From: Fremontodendron californicum
Taxonomy: Eukaryota; Streptophyta; Magnoliopsida; Malvales; Malvaceae
DNA: 64,000 nt
Direction of reading: 5' to 3'
NCBI GenBank assembly: GCA_030761205.1
Contig: JAULJL010000027.1
Location: 9,491,001-9,555,000 of the forward strand
Positions 33,672-46,600 of the stretch are shown one piece after another (position 1 is the stretch's first letter; every line of letters starts with the position of its first letter). The notes beneath the pieces were generated by a model. That model made no database searches, had not been told where the DNA came from, and was given only the letters and a program-made list of their open reading frames with translations. A program made the translations under genes and the position numbers.

Positions 33672-33937
33672 TGTCAAAATATGGCTTGAATTTCAAACAA
33701 GTTGACTCCTATAAATTGGTTGAAAATTGGGGCATCGAAGGCTGTTGAAGTTTGGCAAATTTTTTAGCTCACAAAGTTAAGCCAAATTAAATGGCTATTG
33801 ACATATCAAAGTTTCCATAAATGCAACGCCATCAAGAGATTCTATAAATAGGCCTTTCGACCTTTTGGTCTTAAAAAAAAAAAGAGATGATTAAGTGGGT
33901 GAAAGAGTCAAGCAAGTGAGAGTTCTAAAAGCACAAC
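33672..33937 (+). repeat. Copia 3' LTR, cut by element B
   Basis: Starts TGTCAAAATATGG. A TATAAATAG box is at 33843-33851, followed by transcript-start-like sequence and GTGAGAGTTCT. The LTR has no natural end before LTR B begins at 33938. Confidence 0.7.
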
Positions 33938-35498
33938 TGATGCACTCAGAATAGTGTATCTATTAAATCCTTGCACTAAGTATGATCGATGTTTAGTATA
34001 GTAGTAAGCAAGGGTCGAATCCACAGAGATTGTTCTTAATCTATAAGTTATTGATTTATAACTCTAACTCTAATCTAATTAGGGGGGTTGAATTAATTTT
34101 GAAAATTTAAGAAAACAAGAAACTAAGATTTAAAGAAATAATTTAAGATCAAATAAGTAAAAGTATGGTTAAGGGGTTATTCTCTACCACTAAACATAAC
34201 TAAGAATCAATATCATAATTATCATTATCAATTATCCATCGAAACTATCAACAGTAGATAACAACAAGCTCTACTACCCCGATCCTTTCTAATTTCATCG
34301 TTTGATAGAACAAGCTCTCTATTTAATCTCTAACCATCAAATAACCTAGAATAAGCTCTCTAGATTTAACCTGACAGCAGCTTTATGATGAGAAAGATAG
34401 GTTGCTCTAAGCAACACATACAAGCTCGGATTGTTTAACTTACGTTATGTCCCACATTGCAATCACTGAAAACTTGACCATAACCATTGATCACAAACTG
34501 CTACTAATGAATAGGAAATCAATACAATTACATGGATCAAGATTCCTAATCTATCAATAGATAATTATCAAGATCTTTTTAGTTGTACACCTAAACAAAT
34601 AATGACAAATATCATGAACAATTTTAATGGAAGAACATAAGCAATCTCAATAGATAATCAATATAGATAATATCTGATAATCAATTACACAACCATGTCT
34701 AGAGCTTTGAAATCACCCCTAACCAAAAAAAAGTTTAGCCTAACATAGGCATAGATAACATAAACATAAAACTAAATAGAAAATAAGAGAATGGAGAAGA
34801 AGAAGAAGATTAATGATGATCTTCAAGAAATCAGCCAATTGAGTCTCCTTTTGTTTCATCTCTACCTCTTCTTTTTCTCCTCTATTTTTGTTCTCAAAGA
34901 CTCCTCAAAACATGTCTACTTTATTCCTCAAAAGATGCTATTTATAGAACTTCAAAACCCTGAGAATAGTTTCTTCCCACACAAGTAAAATCAAAAAGGC
35001 ATAATTTTTTATGGCAAGTCGGCCAGCGCTGCCCTCTTGGGTTTTTGAATGGAGTGGGTGCAAGTGCTGGTGCTGCAGTGCCAGCCTTGTGCTATTGCTT
35101 TGTATTGTACTTTCTCAGCCGATTTGGATGACCAATTCTTATCCGTTTTGGGCTAGTAATATACGGTTCGAAAGCTTTTCAAATAAGCTTCAAAAGTCAA
35201 GGAGAAAGTTTCTTTGAATAAAAACTTTACAATGTTTTCCTTGCAACAAGATCTAGAGGTCAAATCTGCCTTCTTGCTTGGCACTAAAAATTTGATCTTT
35301 TTGACTCTTACATCTTCTTTCATCTTGTGATTGTGATTTTGTAAGCTCTTTAACATCCTAATTGACATGTTTTTGATTCATTCTCCTAAATATACTTGAA
35401 ATTGAAAAACATAACATAAGTAAGTAAAATAAAGATAGAAAACGTAAAGTAAACTAATAATAGAAAGGCCATAAAATATGTATTTTATGAATTTATCA
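33938..35498 (-). repeat. 3' LTR of gypsy element B (1561 bp)
   Basis: TGATGCACTC...TTATCA, the same family as LTR A. A purine tract abuts its right end, so it is the 3' LTR of a minus-strand element whose interior extends rightward. Minus-strand TATAAATAG at 34938-34946. Left flank ACAAC does not match AATAC on the right, as expected because the right side is internal sequence. Confidence 0.85.
34938..34946 (-). promoter_or_regulatory. TATA box of LTR B
   Basis: Minus-strand TATAAATAGCATC, about 560 bp downstream of the LTR start. Confidence 0.6.
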
Positions 35499-36197
35499 AA
35501 TACCCACACACTTAGCTTTTGCTAGTCCTCGAGAAAAACAAAATAAAAAAAAGTAAGAAAATCTAATCTATTCCACTTTCGTAAGAAATCATGATGGCAC
35601 TTAGCATGTGACACAAGCCTTTAAGCCCCTAGAAGTCCTTACTGGACAAGTTTAGTCTCGTGAGGATTTACTAGGATGATACCCACAAACATTGAAATCA
35701 TAAGAAAAACTAAATATACTAAAAATAATTACTCCTAATCCTTTCAATATAATTTAGAGAAAATCCTTGGATAGGTCTTATAAACTAGTCAATAGCTAAA
35801 GAATTTCACAAAGAATCATGCTTGAATGTATATGGTTTGAGTTAAGCCAACATTAACATAACATATCTCAATCAAAATAATGCACATTCAAACTTAATCT
35901 CAACTTCTCACATGGAATACTCTCATGATTTTCACTCTATATAGTGGTGGTAAAGTGTTTACACTCAATCAATCTCATGAAAATAGTCCTACCATATGCT
36001 TTCTTGTCAACCCATTCTCCACTATTTAGAACATACAACTTCATGAATAAAGAGGTCCTTATTCAAGGTTGTAATGGGGCTATGGAGTAAAGGTAAAAAC
36101 AAAAAAAAAATGGTTAGGAACTTACAAATAATTTTAAAGAACTAGTAGAGCAAGGAAAAAAAACTAGAGCATATATCATCTTGTTAGCTCATATGTT
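35499..36197 (-). mobile_element. Element B interior, 3' end only
   Basis: Purine tract AAGTGTGTGGGTATT (minus, 35499-35513), then the CTAGTCCTCGAG motif often seen beside plant gypsy 3' LTRs. About 700 bp of non-coding 3' DNA follows before Ogre2 interrupts at 36198. Confidence 0.75.
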
Positions 36198-36304
36198 TGT
36201 AGCCACCTAATTTTGTCCAGGTAGTCCAAATATTTTTCGGTAATTATAACTAAATTTTAATAATAATAATTTAATAACTTTAAAAAAAATTAAAAAAAAA
36301 AAAC

Positions 36305-36327
36305 TGGCAGCGTAAATTACGCTGCCA
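36305..36327. repeat. Perfect small palindrome
   Basis: TGGCAGCGTAA then one A then TTACGCTGCCA: 11-bp arms around a single base, near the start of the Ogre2 LTR. Confidence 0.9.
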
Positions 36328-37014
36328 ACCTATCTCCACCAATACCACCCCCATGCCAGTACATTTCCCACTTCCCATTTTCCCTACCCACCGACACACT
36401 TATCACCAACACACCCCACTCCCATAACCTGCCAGCCATCAACCCAACACACACCATCTCCATAAAAAAAAAAACCCTACAAAATATTAGAAGGGGGTTA
36501 TCTCTCTGCAAAAAAACCCTACTCCCCCCACTCTTTCATTTTGGTCAGTAGCAAACACAAACCAAAAAGGGGGGACTCTCTCTTCTTCCCCAATGGTCTT
36601 TCCCATTTCTGAGCAACAAAGACAGATAAAAAAGAATACGAGAATTTTTGGATTTTCTGGGATTCATGGGGTTCGCGATGTTTGTTTCTAGATCAAACGG
36701 TGAAAGTGGAAGGCCTTGGACGGAAGAATAACATACTTAAATTTGGGCCAAATCAGACGACGAAAATGGCGGTTTCAGACAAAAGAAGCCGCGACCTTTT
36801 TGGTTCGATCTAGAAAAATTGGAACATCTTTTGGGAAAACCAAGGCCGAAAATGGAACGAGGAGGGCAAGGAGAGTAAATCTGGAAGTTTCAAAAAAAAA
36901 AAATTTGGCCCCAGTGAATAGGGACCGACCTCGATGAATAGAGACCGACAGCGGCGGCCGATGCAACAGCAGGTCGTCGGATTCTAGGCTGTTGGATTTT
37001 GGCCAGGAACATGA

Positions 37015-37325
37015 GAGAAAAAAGAAGAGAGAAGGGAGAGAAAAAAAAAAGAAAGAAGAGAGAGAAGAAAAAGAAAAAGAATAAAGAATAAAAAAGGGTT
37101 TTTTGTTTTACCATGGAGAAGGGGTCAGCATGACCCGCGCGTGGACCCGCGAGTCAACCCGGGTCCGTGCGCCCGACCCACCAGAAAAGAAGAAAAAAAA
37201 AGAAAAAAGAAAAAAGAAAAAAAAAGAAAGAAAGAAAGAAAAGAAAGAAAAAAGAAAAAAAAATAAAGAGAAAGAGAAAGAGAAAAATAAAGAGAAAAAA
37301 AGAAGAAAAAGTTTAAAAAATAATA
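37015..37325 (+). repeat. GA-rich low-complexity tract
   Basis: Two AAAGAAAGAAG-type blocks around a GC-rich island (37120-37190, ACCCGCGCGTGGACCCGCGA). Lys/Glu-rich frames here are not genes. Confidence 0.85.
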
Positions 37326-37352
37326 ATAAATTAATCCCCTTGGAAAATTTAT

Positions 37353-37725
37353 TCGAGCACTAAGCCTCGACTTTACACATTTTTCGAAAGTAATTTCTAT
37401 TTTATTTTTGTTTTTTATTATCTAATTTAATTTTATGTTTAGGAAAAAAAGAAGAAAAAACCCCGGTCGATAATACTGTAGCATCCCAGGGACGATCCTG
37501 TAGCAGAAATGGTACTGTAGCATCACGATACTATAGCAAAGCGGCTTAGTAGCAGCACGACACTATAGCAAAACAGTCCTGTAGTGACACGGTAAGAACA
37601 ACTGTAGCAGAAGTGACACTGTAGTAGTTGCTCGAAAACATGAAAAAATAAATAAATTCACTCGAAAAATCCAGCCGAGCACTAAGCCTCGACTTACGCA
37701 TTTTGCCGAAGGTAAGTTTTTATTT
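37353..37725 (+). repeat. Duplicated segment bracketing the minisatellite
   Basis: CGAGCACTAAGCCTCGACTT then a CGAA(A/G)GTAA and TATTTTATTTT run occur at about 37353-37410 and 37675-37730, in the same orientation, about 320 bp apart. Confidence 0.8.
37465..37640 (+). repeat. ACTGTAGCA-type minisatellite
   Basis: About nine variants of (A/C)(C/T)(T/A)(G/A)TAGCA... such as ACTGTAGCATC, ACTATAGCAAA and CCTGTAGTGAC. It is flanked by two copies of a GAGCACTAAGCCTCGACTT segment at 37353 and 37675. Confidence 0.8.
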
Positions 37726-38089
37726 TATTTTATGTTAATTTTCTTTATTATTTATGTTATTATTATTTTTTTAAATATTATTTTATTAATGTTTTTCCCT
37801 TTATTTATTTTATTAAAGAAATTGTTATTATTATTGCTATCTGTGATTTTATTTTCTTTTTCTCATACTTTTATCTATTTGTTCATTTTTGTTTATTAAA
37901 TGTGTCATCATTGTAAAATAAAAATGATTTTCAAAACTCCCCCGGGGATTCTTGGTTCGGATTAATTAATAGTCCCCAACCAAGTTTGTTTTTATTCTCA
38001 TGATATACTGGGGCATATCAATTTTTTTGGATTACCTTATTACGGACTCAAGTTTTCAACCACCCTTTGTTTTTTTGAAAACGTTTTTA

Positions 38090-38460
38090 TTAAAAAATTC
38101 AAAAACAATTTTTATCAAGGCTTACTAGCATCGTGTTTTTAAAACATCCAGTTTACAAAATTTTTTTGACCTTCGGGCACTTTTTTTAAAAAATTTCCAA
38201 GTCCTTCGGGTATCGTGTTTTTAAAAAAATTTCCTGTTTACCATTTTAAGATCTTCGGGCACCCTTTTTTCGAAACCTCTGGTTTACAAAATTTCAAATC
38301 CTCCACCATTTTTTAAAAACCTCGAGTTACAACTTTTAAGACCTCTAGGCACCGTTTTTTAAAATCTTCGGGTTACCATTTTCTTAAAACCTCTCGATTA
38401 CCGTTTTTCCAAAAAACTCTGTGTGCCACTTTTTAAAACCTCCAGGTCCATTTTTGCTGA
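38090..38460 (+). repeat. Degenerate ~33-bp repeat (TTTTTAAAACCTCGGG..)
   Basis: About ten units alternating CCTTCGGGCAC / GGTTACCATTT with T5-7 A4-6 spacers. Confidence 0.75.
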
Positions 38461-39492
38461 GTTCGATTTAAAGTTTATTCAAAGGTATTCTGATATCTCT
38501 ACATAGGTATTTAGATGCCATCTGCTCAAGGGAGAAACACATTTTGATAATCATCTCGTTTGTGTATATTCCATGATCATGCATATTTCATGATATCAAC
38601 GTTTGCCATTTTAATTATGCATATTTCATGATATCAACGTTTTCCATTTTAATTATGCAAATACCGTGTTTATGAATATTCTATGATGATGTCATTTTTA
38701 TGATTGATGCTTATGTCATATATGTCGCATCATGTATGCCATGTCATGAAAGTTGCCATGTTATGTATTCCATGTCCTTAATTCTTTTTCCGTGTCACAA
38801 TAAAATATTTGCCATGTTTTTTTTTCAATGCATAAAAATTAATGATTTTTAATAAACAAGACAATATTCTCGAGATAAAATAATTCATGAGTTCTCTGCT
38901 AGGTTTGCCGGGGAGGATATCATCAATTATCATTAACAACGGAATACCCTTCCTTTTAAAAGAAAGTGATCCGAAGGATTTCAAAATAAAAAAAAAAACT
39001 TCTATGTTTTGTCGGGTTTGCTGGGGAATATAGAAAATTTTGTGCTAATAAAGTTCAGATCATTTTTAAAAAATATGATTATTTTTTTATTGGGAATTAT
39101 TTTTAAATACCGAAATTAAAATCAACTTTCATCGAGACTCGAGATAACACACGATTAATAAGGTACCATTTTATAAGGGTGTTGTAGGGGTGCTAATCTT
39201 TCCCCGCTTGTAACCGTCTCCCGAACCCGCCTTGTTTTTACTTTGGTTTAAAGCGCAGACTTCAAAATTGGTTTTCTTAAAATATTTTGTAAAAAAATCG
39301 ATTTTAATAGGTCACTGATCACACCTAGCCAAAAAGATTGGTGGCGACTCCAATTTTTCGAGGTTATTTTTCAAACCCTCAATTTTATTTACGAGAAATT
39401 AAGTCATTTTTTTCTTGTTCCCACCATACCATCTTTTATATTTTAACGTCAGCTAACGTGTCCCGCAACGGGATTTTTACGTTGCGACAGAT

Positions 39493-39510
39493 TGGCGACT
39501 CCACTGAGGA
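39493..39510 (+). promoter_or_regulatory. tRNA primer-binding site of Ogre2
   Basis: TGGCGACTCCACTGAGGA, three bases after the LTR end. It differs from the Ogre1 site at two positions. Confidence 0.8.
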
Positions 39511-39539
39511 CATTTAGAGAGTTGGGCATAAAATTAATC

Positions 39540-40310
39540 GTGTGTTATCAAAAATCTCGGTTTGTTGGTTTTATTTGGTATTTAATTTTAATTCTCACAT
39601 ATATATATATATTTCAACAAAAAAAATAATTTCCTTCAAAAAAAAATGTTTTTTTAATATGTTCATGTACATGCATTTTATTTTTGAACTTTGGTTAATT
39701 AATGTTGTATATTATTTAATTTATTGCTTTAATAAATTGTTGGGGTATGTAGAATAATGGGTGTAGAATTGGTGGTGAAAGAATAGTTGTTCCTCCTCAC
39801 GCACCAAACTTGCATTTGCATAACATGAGCTCTATACTCGAGTTTCGTCCCTTTAAGTGGAAGTAAAGTAGCTACGCTTTCGTGATGGTCCTCCGCATGG
39901 GCTAGCAAAATACTTTTGGAGTATTAATTATCTAAACTCTCGTGATAATCCTCCGCATGGACTAGGAAAATATACTCTAATGAATTGAACCCGTTTTTAT
40001 CGAGGTGCCTCACTAACCTTCACCGGCGACAGTGAGGAACAATTTGGGCCTTTAGAACCCGATTCAACATCATATAATGAGTCGTATGAAGCCAGTCTAG
40101 GTAGAGCCATGCCGAATTTTCGCTAGGCACACAAGGAGGAACATTTCCAACCATTTGCTATTTATTTTCCCAAATAAGTATTGTGGATCGGGCAAGGATG
40201 AACGGACATCGCTCGCGATAAAGCTTATTATTTTGCACCCAAAGGCATCGTGATGCATGAATAAGTTGATATCATTTGGGGCAAATGTTCATTAACTTTT
40301 TGAATTTGTA
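39540..40310 (+). other. Conserved leader of Ogre2
   Basis: Plus-strand counterpart of 8760-9560. It includes GTGATGGTCCTCCGCATGGG and GTGATAATCCTCCGCATGG (direct pair near 39881 and 39941), and TTCACCGGCGACAGTGAGGA. Multiple stops in all frames. Confidence 0.75.
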
Positions 40311-40699
40311 AATATGAAAAAATTCATTCAAACATCTTTGCATTTTGTACTTCTCGTATATTTCATGCATTAACGCTTATATAAATAGAGAATGTATATT
40401 TATAGCTATACTTTGATCTTAGGGTGATAATAATTTCATTTGTTAGTTGCATAAATATTTGTTGAATGACAAAATAAAACTTATAGGCCGGTAGTGTTGA
40501 ATAAACATTTGGACACTGTGCCATAATAAGACCCATTATCTAAATTTTTTATAGAAAATTGATTTGTTTTGTAAATAATATTTTTGACAAGTTTGAATTT
40601 TTTTCGGGGAAAATATACTTCAAAAACAATCATGGATTTATTTTGGAGCAAATCTTGCATAATAAATTTTTGGCCTCACCAATTTAGTTTGATTTAATT

Positions 40700-41945
40700 T
40701 TGTATGATTTTTTTCTATGTATGCATGCGTCAATTCTTTGCATGCATCATATTTACATTGTGTTTATTCAAAACATATATGATCATTCATCATGAATACA
40801 TTTGTGACATACATGGTCATTCCCTGTATATACTCATGTATTAATTCGTCAAATTTTTGCATGCATCATATTGACATCATGTTGCATTCATAACATGTAT
40901 GATTAGTCATCATGAATACATTTCTGACATACATGATCATTTTTTGTATATACATTGCATTAATTTACATCATATTGACATCGTGCTGCATTCATAACAT
41001 GTATGATCATTCATCACGGAATATGGTTGTGACATACATGGTCGTGCCTTGTGTAAATCCATGAATTAATTCGTTTATTCTTTGCATGCATCATGTTGGC
41101 ATCAGGTTGCATTCATAACATATATGGTCATTCATTGAAGAATGCATTTGTAACATACCTAATCATCCACTGTATGTATTCATGCATCAATTCTTTACAT
41201 GCATCATAATGACATTGTGTTGCATTCATTAACATATATGGTTATTCGTTGTAGAACGCATTTGTGACATGCATGATCATTTACTGTATATATTCATGCA
41301 TTCATTCTTTACATGCATAATGTTGGTATCAGGTTGCATTCATGACATATAAGGTTAGCATGCTTTCTCTGTGTATATGCTCACGTATTTATTTGTTTAT
41401 TTTTCACATGTATCATGTTGGCATTAAGTTGCATTCATGACATACATGGTCAGCATGATTATACTGTATGTGTTCATGCATAAATTCTTTACATGCTAAT
41501 TCACATGTATTATGTTGGCATGAAGTTACATTCATGACATACATGGTCAGCATGATTATACTGTATGTGTTCATGCATAAATTCTTTACATGCATTTATT
41601 CTTCACATGCATCATGTTGGCATTAAGTTGTATTCATGACATACATGGTTAGCATGATTATACTATATATGTTCATGCATAAATTCTTTACATGCTAATT
41701 CACATGCATTATGTTGGCATGAAGTTACATTTATGACATACATGGTCAGCATGATTATACTGTATATGTTCATGCATAAATTCTTTACATGCATTAATCT
41801 TTCACATGCATCATGTTGCATTCATGACATACATGGTCAGCATGATTACTTTGTATATATTCATGCATTAATTCTTTACATGCATCATGTTGGCATCATG
41901 TTGCATTCATAGTATTCATGGTCATTCATCGTGAATTGCATCTGT
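40700..41945 (+). repeat. Expanded ~105-bp tandem array in Ogre2, about 11-12 copies
   Basis: Units hold TTCTTTACATGCATCATGTT, GGCATCA.GTTGCATTCAT and GACATACATGGTCAGCATGA. Two adjacent units near 41440-41590 are almost identical, showing recent expansion. The inverted form lies in Ogre1 at 6225-6790 and 8030-8390. Confidence 0.85.
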
Positions 41946-41949
41946 AATA

Positions 41950-43665
41950 TAGAAAAGAAGGTTTTGAGGACAAAAAGGGACAATGAGGAATAGCCGGTTT
42001 TGGATTAAGAGAAATCATGTCAATAGGAGAATTTTTGATGTGTGTAGTTCTCTACCTTATGAAAAAGAAATCATTTGTCTCATGTCAACATTCTTTTGAA
42101 ATAAATAAATTTTGAGCTTTAAAGGCTTTGTATCATATTGTGTTTTAGCATTAATTTGAATTTACCAAAAAAAAAATTGAGAATTTTTTTTGGAATTAGT
42201 AAAAATTGAACAATAATGTGTTTTTTAAGAAAAGTCATTTTCACATTAAGAAATAATGGAGAATCTTGAGAATATTGATGATCATTGTTAAAAATGTGCC
42301 AATAACTTCACATTTCTCTTTCGGGCTTTTTTATGCCTAAATCCTTTGAACTGAGATAACTTGAAAGACCCAATGCTTCAAGGGACATAAAGGTTGAATT
42401 TCATAAACCATGGTCATTGCAATAAAGAAAAATGTAGATTCTAGCCTAGGCTATGAGCTATGGAACAAACTTTTAAAAAAAAAATTGAACTCCTTGGAGT
42501 TTCAAACAAGTGAAACATTTTTCAAAAAAAATCTAGATCGTGATAATTTGATGTGCATCAAGATTATACCAAAACTATATCAGAATCATAAAACATGAAT
42601 TGCCCAAGCATTACTTCATGATTGATATCTCGGGGCACTATGACCAAATCAAATTTTCCCATGTCCCAGAAATCTATTTTTGGGGCCATATCCATTCTTG
42701 TCACTTTGGACCACCCAAAATCCGATGTTCCTCGTACAAATACGAATTCTCATTTGAGTGGCTAATCAAATTGGGGTATCGTTTGTAGATATGGTGGATA
42801 AAGAAAAGTAATGCACGAATTTTTTGGGCATCCATCAATAAAAAAAATGCAAAAAAATAGTGTGACATCATGCATTTACGAAATGGTTTCAAGAAAAACT
42901 TTTCAATATCTTCCACTAAGGAATGACTCTTCAATTTAAGTGGTCGTGTTTGGGATGAAAAATGACCATCTTTCATTATTCCTTCACTAATATAGAAAAA
43001 TTTCCCTTTCCTACCCCTTTTGAGCCGAATGAATTCTTTTTCTTTGAACCTTGATCAAGGATCACCCTCCACACTAGGGGGCAAATACGAGGATGGATCT
43101 TTTCAAAGATCACAGATAAATGAGTCCTAACTCAAAGACAAATACAAGGAAAACTGAGCTCCCAAATAAGTACGAGCTTACTCTGTCAAAGTGAAAAAAA
43201 GAGAAAAAAATAAAAAAAAAGGCAAAATGAAATCCTTAAAACAAAAAAAAAAAGATGAAAAATCATCAGATGAAAGGAGAAGCTCAGAAAAGACAAATGT
43301 TTTGAAGAGAATCCTTCTCATGAAACGATCATTGACTTAATCACCCTTAAACACATGTTTGGGCCTATTTATCCCTTTTTTCTGAACCCAGAACCTTGGC
43401 CTACATTACGTACCTTAAAAAGACCATTTTGATCGAACGTGGCCATTTAAATTGATGAGTTTATTCTTGGGGAAATAAACGAGGCTTTCGGTTTCATTTT
43501 TTGCTAAAACTATTCTTTCTAGATAAGTTTTGACTTTCTTAAATGCATGATGAAGCATTCAAAAAATGAAAAAAAAAATGGAAAGAATGAGACTCTAGGG
43601 TGAAAACCCAGAACGGGCAGTCAAGAGTAAAATGGGAGAATTTTCAATACCACCTATGTTAGCAC
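41950..43665 (+). other. Ogre2 3' non-coding region
   Basis: Reverse-strand counterpart of Ogre1 2980-4640, in the same order and with no gag before it. Short frames such as 42410-42598 are not supported. It stops at AGCAC (43661-43665), where Ogre3 begins; that pentamer is the predicted Ogre3 target duplication. Confidence 0.7.
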
Positions 43666-46600
43666 TGTCGCAATCTAAAAAAATAACAAGTCTCATCGCA
43701 AGACTTTATTATTCGTTAAGCATGACATTAAAAAAAATCAAGGAAAAGTCGACTTAATTTCTCTTGAAAAAATGAAGGTTTTGAAAATGACCTTGAAAAA
43801 GATATGGAGTTGCCACCAATCTTTTTTAGCTAGGTGTGATCGGCCACCTATTAAAACTGATTTTATAAAATATTTTAAAATTAATTAAAACATTTTTAAA
43901 ACCAATTTCAAGTTTGCGTTTTAAACCAAAGAAATCAAAGAAGCGAGTTCGGGACTCGGTTACGTATGGGGAAAGATTAGCACCACCACAACGCCTGTAT
44001 AAAACGGTACCTTATTAATCATGTGTTATCTCAAGTCTCGGTAAAAAGTCGGTTTTAAATTTAGTATTTCAAGTTAATTCCCAATTTAATGAAAAATAAT
44101 TCCATTTTTAATTGAAAATGATCCAGAATTTATAAATTCAAAATTTTCCTATATTCCCCAACAAACGTGGCAAAATATATAAATTTTTATTAGTTTGAAA
44201 AGCTTTTCGAATCATTCTTATTTTAAAGAAGATATTCGGTTATTAATGATAATTGATGATATCCTCCCAGCAAACCCGACAGAGAACCCATGAATTATTT
44301 TAACTCGGGAATATCTTTATTTTATTGAAAATCATTACCTTTTTCAAAATATTTTAAAAAATATGAATATGAATATGTATGACATAAATAAAATGACATA
44401 GCAAAGTCTAAATAATATAATGCAACCTAAATGGTACGACATAATTTAAATGTCTTAGCATATTTTAAATGAAATGAAATATCCTAAGTTATATGATATA
44501 TTCTAAATGAAATAAAATATCTTAAGTGACATAATATATTCTAAATGAAATGACATGACCTAGGTAACATAATATATTCTACATGAAATGAAATGACCTA
44601 GGTAACATAATATATTCTAATGAAATGAAATAATTTAAATGATATGGCAAATATAAATGATATGACATTTAATCTAAATGACATGAAACATAAAATAATG
44701 CTATCATAAAATATGCATGGAAATAAAAATAAACATAATAATACATGAACATAGTATATGCTAAATAATATGATAAAAATAACTAAATAAAAAGCATAGG
44801 ATATCATGAAATATTCAAAACCATAGAAAATTAATATAATATCAAAAATTTAAATAATAAATAATAACAACACCATGAAAATTAAACATAGCAAAAATCA
44901 CATATTATATAGTATGCAATGCATGCGAATGTATTTTTCCTTTAATTAAGAAAATCTGTATATCTAAAAAGATATCTGGCTACCTTAGGAAAATATATCA
45001 AATTAAATATTCTAAAACCAAAATACTTTGTGATTGTTTGAAAACAATTTTGAAAAACTTAGATTAAAAATAAATAAAAAAACTAGCTAAACCCTTTTTA
45101 AATGGCTCTAATTTCCCAAGTTTAAAATCTCGGACTTGACCACCCTTAACCCTAGACTTAAAAAATCATTTTTAGAGTTTAAAAAAGCTTAGAAACTATC
45201 CTAAGTTAGTAGCTAAACTTCCTAATCAGCCCCCTCTAAGTAACTTAACCAAAACAGAAAAATGGTTTACCTTCAAATTCAATTCTGCCTCCACTGTCTA
45301 AAGCACGATTTTTACCCTATTTTTAAAAATTCAAAAAAATCTAAAAAAATACTAGACACTCATGACATGTAAAACTACATGGAAAAACATAGGCTTAATT
45401 TTCTGATTAAAGATGACTGCCCAAAAAAATCGGGAAAGTACGAGTACTGGGTGAAAAAACTGTTTTACCAAAACACATTCTTTTGCCTTTGATAAAATCA
45501 TTTAAAAATCAAAGTAAAAATATTAGAGACTCTCTAAAAAACTCACAAACAGTAGCTAACACTTTTGAAAAGTTAGGCAAAAAATTGGCTAAGTAAAAAA
45601 ATCACAAAGGTAGAATAATCAATTTGACAACTCTTTAATTTTCTACAAGTATGCTCAAAAGAGCATGACTTTGAACCATTGATTGGCCTAAGTCATAAGT
45701 CAAGTGGCAAGGACATGAAATGCATGAAAAATACAGCAAATATGATGCATGAAATGCATGATTTAAAACCTAAATGACATGAAAAAATGCTTGGCATCAA
45801 TAAAATGACCTAGACCTAAATGAACTTGCATGGTATTTAATGCAACCTATGTCTAAAATGCATGAATATGCATGGCAAAACAAACCAATCCTAAACCTAA
45901 AATATGCATGGCAATAACACAAACATATGGCATGCTTAAACAAAATACTCAACCAAATATCATGAAAATGAAAACCTATCAACTACCATAACAAAAATGT
46001 ACACACAAAGCATACAATATGAGGGTGGCCGAATGGTCCCATGCTTAAAATGAGCATGGCATTTTCACAAACACATGACATACTAACATGCATAGCTAAA
46101 GAATAACACTCAAATCATGCAAATATAAAGTAAAGGCATGAAAACCAATAGGCATTTTCACAAACACATGGATCACAAAATATAAAACAAAAACAAACTT
46201 AAACATTTTGAAACAAAAAATCAAAAATGCAAGACAAGTAAAATAAGCATGATAATAAGATAATAGACTCAAAAATAGAAATAAACAAGCAACCAAATTA
46301 AAACAAGCTTCATATTTATGTATTAGAAAAAGATTTAAGGCATCAAAACTTGTTAAATATCAAGAATAACATGAAATAAAAATGCAAACAGCAACTACCC
46401 AAAAAACTAGGCTATTCGGCCATATCAAAAACAAGAGGGAAAAAATTTTCAAGACCTTTTTACAAGAAAGAATGAAGAAGGAACTTAAAGAAGAATATTA
46501 AAAAAACTTATTTAAAAAGAGAAATCAAAATAAACTCACCAAAATAATAATCAAAATAGCAAATCAAGAATGAAAAATCAAAGAAAATGCAAGAGTATGG

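Larger units (their letters stand above)
36198..39489 (+). repeat. Ogre2 5' LTR (3.3 kb)
   Basis: Starts TGTAGCCACCTAATTTTGTCC-like and ends GTTGCGACA. The last ~1 kb (TCTCTGCTAGGTTTGCCGGG, CGAGACTCGAGATAACACAC, GGTGGCGACTCC) matches the other Ogre LTRs. The first 2 kb differs (GA-rich and ACTGTAGCA blocks), so this is a subfamily with its own U3. Confidence 0.8.
36198..43665 (+). mobile_element. Ogre2: plus-strand Ogre-like element with no coding region (5' part)
   Basis: 5' LTR 36198-39489, primer site 39493-39510, leader, tandem array, 3' non-coding block, then broken off at 43665 by Ogre3. Leader and 3' block match Ogre1 in the opposite orientation, but no gag, pol or ORF1 is present: the array at 41945 passes straight into the spacer that follows gag in Ogre1. 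Inference: a fully non-coding, non-autonomous derivative of the same family. The remainder and the 3' LTR should lie right of the window. Confidence 0.78.

Noticed and set aside
37103..37363. Lys/Glu-rich 86-codon frame
   Set aside because: Translation of an AAAGAAAG tract inside an LTR.
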